DNA from: Marasmius tenuissimus
Lineage: Eukaryota; Basidiomycota; Agaricomycetes; Agaricales; Marasmiaceae
DNA: 64,000 nt
Reading direction: 5' to 3'
Assembly (NCBI GenBank): GCA_029532415.1
Contig: JAQOTA010000053.1
Location: 5,952,001-6,016,000 of the forward strand
The notes beneath the pieces are model-generated. The model did no database searches. It saw only the letters and a program-made list of their open reading frames with translations, and was not told the DNA's origin. Numbering within the stretch: the first letter of the stretch is position 1; every line of letters begins with the position of its first letter. A program made the position numbers and the translations under genes. Below are positions 60,583 to 64,000 of this stretch, piece by piece.

Positions 60583-62893
60583 ATGTCGGACGAGAAGCAC
60601 GATATGGATAACGAGCATACGACGACGAGAACGCCTAATGCAAGAGCGACGGAGGAAGCGCTGGGCCATATTTTTCACGACCTTGACCATGGAGAGATCA
60701 ATGAGCTCGCTGTTGTTGCTGAAGGAGAAGAACGGACGACATGGTTTGTATGGATGTTGGTATTGTGCTCATCAATATCTGGTTTGCTGTTTGGTGAGTT
60801 CTGCGTTCTGCTTGGATTTGATTCCTATAACTTCTGCTTGCCATTTCTTTGCTTGACGCTATTTTGCTGTTTTTTTCTATTCATATCTCGCCGGTGGATA
60901 CTAATGTCCTTGTTTACTCAATGTAGGGTATGATACTGGTGTTATTTCGGGTGCGCTCGTGACAATTGGAACCGATCTTCGCGGAGGAGTGGACGAGTTG
61001 ACGAATGGACAGAAAGTGCGTGCGGACGACCCTTTTTTGTTGTAGTAAAAATTCTAACGTGCGGCTGCACAGGAATTCATCACATCGGCGACAACCCTTG
61101 GAGCTTTACTTGGCGGTCTCACAGCAGGGGTTCTCTCAGACTGGACTGGACGAAAACCAGTTCTGGGGATTGCAGACGTCGTATTCATCGGCGGTGCGAT
61201 AGCTCAGGCTGTTTGCCATGATGTATGGAGTATGGTGCGTCTCCTTTACGTTTCCTCGACGCTTCCTATGTGCCAATTAACCCACATTGCGCAGATTGGT
61301 GGTCGTTTCCTTCTAGGTGTCGGAGTCGGTCTTGCTTCCTGTATCGCTCCACTTTACATCCAAGAATTGTCGCCAACCCGTCTTCGCGGTCGTATGGTGG
61401 TCTTGAATGTCTGCGCGATCACCCTTGGACAAGTTATCGCATACGCCATTGGCGCAGCGTTCACACACGTACACGGGGGATGGAGGTGGATGGTAGGATT
61501 GGGAGCGGTACCAGCAGCTGTGCAGGCGGGGTTCTTGTTCGTGCTGCCAGAGAGTCGTGAGTCGTCCTTCATCTTGCTCGGGACAATGCCAATGACTAAC
61601 GGTTTCCGCACAGCTCGTGTACTAGTACGAAGAAAAGACATTGAAAGGGCCCGGGCTATCATGGGGAGGGTCTATGCCCATGCGAAACCGGAAGAAGTGG
61701 ATCTCAAGGTGCTGCCCCTGTTCAGTTCCCCCACTCGCAGCCGCTCACGAAAGATTTCTCCCGTAGGTTAAAGTTCTCCAAGCTGCCGTTCAGCAAAGTA
61801 TCGATATCGCGAACAACACGACCTTCCTCCAGCGTCTACATATGACATTCTTCAAGCCTGTGAACAGGCGTGCTCTCAGTACGATGGACTCTCCCCCCCA
61901 CCCTTCCTCCCGCTAACTGTGTTTTCACTCAACAGTCATTGGTTGCGGTCTACAAGCCTACCAGCAACTCTGCGGTTTCAACACGCTCATGTACTACTCC
62001 GCAACCCTCTTCAAGCAAATCGGGTTTGACCAACCAACCGCCGTCGGGTTGATTGTCGCTGGCACCAACTTCTTGTTCACGCTCTTCGCTCTCAAGTACA
62101 TCGACATCATTGGCCGAAGGCGTATCATGGTCTGGACCAACCCAGGGATGGTCATCGGTTTGACTCTCGGCGCCATCGCTTTCCATTGTAAGCTCATCGC
62201 TGTTCATTTGTAAAATATTGCGCTGATGAAATCTGTGGGCAGTCCTCACGAAACAGACTGGGGGCGTGCTCGTTGAGAATACGGCGTATCCACAACAGTG
62301 GTCTGGCGTCGTGTTGTTCTCCATGATATTCTTCGTGGCTTCTTATGCGACGGGTTTGGGCAACGTGCCGTGGCAGCAAGGAGAGTTGTTCCCTTTGGAA
62401 GGTGAGCTCTCGTTCCTCAATCCAATCTTTCTGTTCCGTTTTTTTTTGTTCTCTCGGAAGTCTGTTCTTTACATTCCGCTTCTTTGCCTTCCGGGCAATC
62501 GTGACATCGTTCTCGCTTTGAGTGTTTGCACACGCCTTTCTCCTCCCCGACAAGCGCAACCCTAACGCTGACACCTCCTTCCCAGTCCGTGGAATCGGCA
62601 CCTCTCTCTCCACTGCAACCAACTGGGCTGCTAACCTCCTCATCGGATCAACCTACCTCTCCCTCATGGATGCCATCACGCCCTCCGGTGCCTTTGGCTT
62701 CTACGCTGGCCTCTGTCTCGTCGGATGGATCTTCGTCCTGTTGTGTTTCCCCGAGACCGCGGGTTTGAGTTTAGAGGAGGTTACGGGCGTGTTCAAGAAG
62801 GGCTTTGGGGGGATGGGGGTCGTTAGGGAGAGTGAGAGGTTGAGGAGGGAGAAGAGGGAGATTAAGGCTGGTGGGGGTGGGGAGAAGGCTTGA
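60583..62893 (+). CDS. MFS sugar/polyol transporter, myo-inositol type
   Basis: Twelve-helix sugar porter of roughly 545 residues, about nine exons, plasma membrane. N-terminus [20 protein letters not shown] is hydrophilic. Helix 1 carries [16 protein letters not shown]; loop 2-3 is [11 protein letters not shown]; the sugar-porter motif [20 protein letters not shown] with [14 protein letters not shown] follows. The second half has [70 protein letters not shown], and ends with [11 protein letters not shown]. The [15 protein letters not shown] and TATNWAANL segments point to the myo-inositol (ITR) branch rather than hexose transporters. The tail is rich in Lys, Arg and Gly. No lesion seen. Confidence 0.92.
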
Positions 62894-63481
62894 AATTGGG
62901 GTTTGATGCATCACGCTTGGAACGACTATGTATGGTGACGCCGCAATGCAAAGGATAGTGCATACGATAACGCGTTGTGCACTTCACGATCCACGATTGT
63001 CTCATGTATTTTATATTACGCAGTCCGCGTATCGCACTACGGTTTCGAGACGAAGGACACTCAAATAGGTACGGAGGCAGCATGTCGGCGCTCGAGCCTT
63101 GGACCTCCTACATGCGGCCCTCTCACACATCATCGTCACCAGGACTCACAAGATATCCTGACCGCGGGCATTTCTTTCGAGACCATATCCTTGATTGCAG
63201 ACTCAATATGGTCCGCTGACGATTTCCTCGGGACCTGTATCAACTGGTCGTTGCCGCTGCCCTGGGATAGATCGATCATTGCTGTGCTCAATTCTCGTTG
63301 AACATGATCAAAGAGATGGACGCGTAGAGGGGCAACCATCAAGGAGATCATGAGAATGCGATTCATGTGGGAAAGCTCGAGTCATTATCCGGAGTAGCGA
63401 CCGATACTGTTCTCTTTCTCTCCCACCCGCACTCCAGCTTCAGCTTCCACACCTCTAATCTCACCAGGGATATCCGAAATT
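62894..63481. other. Intergenic
   Basis: 3' flank of the transporter and promoter of the following partial gene; only short unsupported frames. Confidence 0.45.
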
Positions 63482-64000
63482 CATGGCTTCGCAAGGCCCG
63501 CCCTTTAAGAATTCGTTGACTCAGTTGGATGGTATAAGAAGTCAACAGACAAAACAGAAAACCATCCAAATTCAGGTGAGGTTGTGGATGTTCCTCCCTC
63601 CCTCGCCCTTATTTTTTACCCCTCCGTCTAGGACGTAGCTCCATCTGACGAGCACCCGAGTAGGCGAGCGAGGAATGAGAAGGCGGATCGGTTGGTAAGT
63701 ACCGTTCCTGATTCTAAGTCAATCAGAGAATTGTGTGCTTAGGACTCTAATTCATTGCGGCCTCGACCAGCCTGTTACTCCCGCGGAAAGCCTGGTTTCT
63801 ACTCAGTCGTCGAAAGGCCATCCTCGTCAAATATCAGGTGGAGAGTCGACCGAACCGGTCCGTGATCTACGTATATACATACTATCGAAAGTCGGTCTAA
63901 ACTGTTCTATCCAGCTTGGAGTTCCATCAGAAAGTCACTATGTACGCTCGCGGCAAGAAGATCCTGGATTGGTGAGCTATATCGTGTTTTAACCTTGAGT
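63482..64000 (+). CDS. Unknown protein, 5' exons only (continues past window)
   Basis: Start ATG gives MASQGPPFKNSLTQLDGIRS. Three exons with good splice sites (GTGAGG...TAG, GTAAGT...TAG, then GTGGAG) join in frame through DVAPSDEHPSRRARNEKADR and SLRPRPACYSRGKPGFYSVV. No domain is recognised from this part. It is hydrophilic, with no signal peptide. Confidence 0.5.

Overview
The window is nuclear DNA of a filamentous basidiomycete, most likely an agaricomycete (mushroom or wood-rot fungus). The genes are split by many short introns (about 45-75 nt, GT/GC...AG), are packed on both strands, have TATA boxes close upstream, and belong to families expanded in Agaricomycetes: a DUF6534-type seven-helix protein, orphan seven-helix proteins, EthD proteins, GT90 (CAP10-like) proteins, a GMC oxidoreductase and a fungal PAL. 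I saw no rRNA, convincing tRNA, CRISPR or bacterial features. Coding coordinates below run from start to stop codon and include introns.

Left part (1-26 kb) is accessory and rich in paralogs. It holds a 3'-truncated epoxide-hydrolase-like gene, an orphan seven-helix membrane protein (1962-3475), an SDR (3836-4960), two divergent EthD paralogs (6255-7357 and 10257-11356), a membrane-anchored SGNH-type 'capsule-associated' protein (13096-15050), an intracellular GMC oxidoreductase (15804-18423), a DUF6534-like membrane protein (19834-21336) and a second epoxide-hydrolase-like gene (23449-24756).

The middle (26-39 kb) holds a monocarboxylate-type MFS transporter, a small orphan gene, about 2.3 kb of mobile-element remnants (a 1.57 kb palindrome-rich element and a 598-bp MITE), a GT90 glycosyltransferase and a degenerate 2OG-dioxygenase-like protein. 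The right-centre (39-55 kb) is mostly conserved metabolism: transaldolase, phenylalanine ammonia-lyase, a sterol-type UDP-glucosyltransferase with an unusual tail, the complex I 75-kDa subunit, and a GH5 sterol/ceramide beta-glucosidase. The far right (56-64 kb) repeats the SDR plus seven-helix pair in inverted order, followed by a broken SDR 3' end, a dispersed repeat shared with the left end, a myo-inositol-type transporter and a partial gene.

Main themes: (1) an inverted long-range duplication of an [SDR + seven-helix protein] cassette, including the SDR promoter; (2) two epoxide-hydrolase paralogs whose reconstructed nucleophile elbow lacks the catalytic Asp; (3) a sterol-glucoside-forming and a sterol/ceramide-glucoside-cleaving gene separated only by the complex I gene; (4) two separate mobile-element remnants. 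Oxidoreductases, hydrolases, EthD proteins and transporters are mixed here, but no polyketide synthase, NRPS or terpene cyclase is visible, so a secondary-metabolite cluster cannot be claimed.
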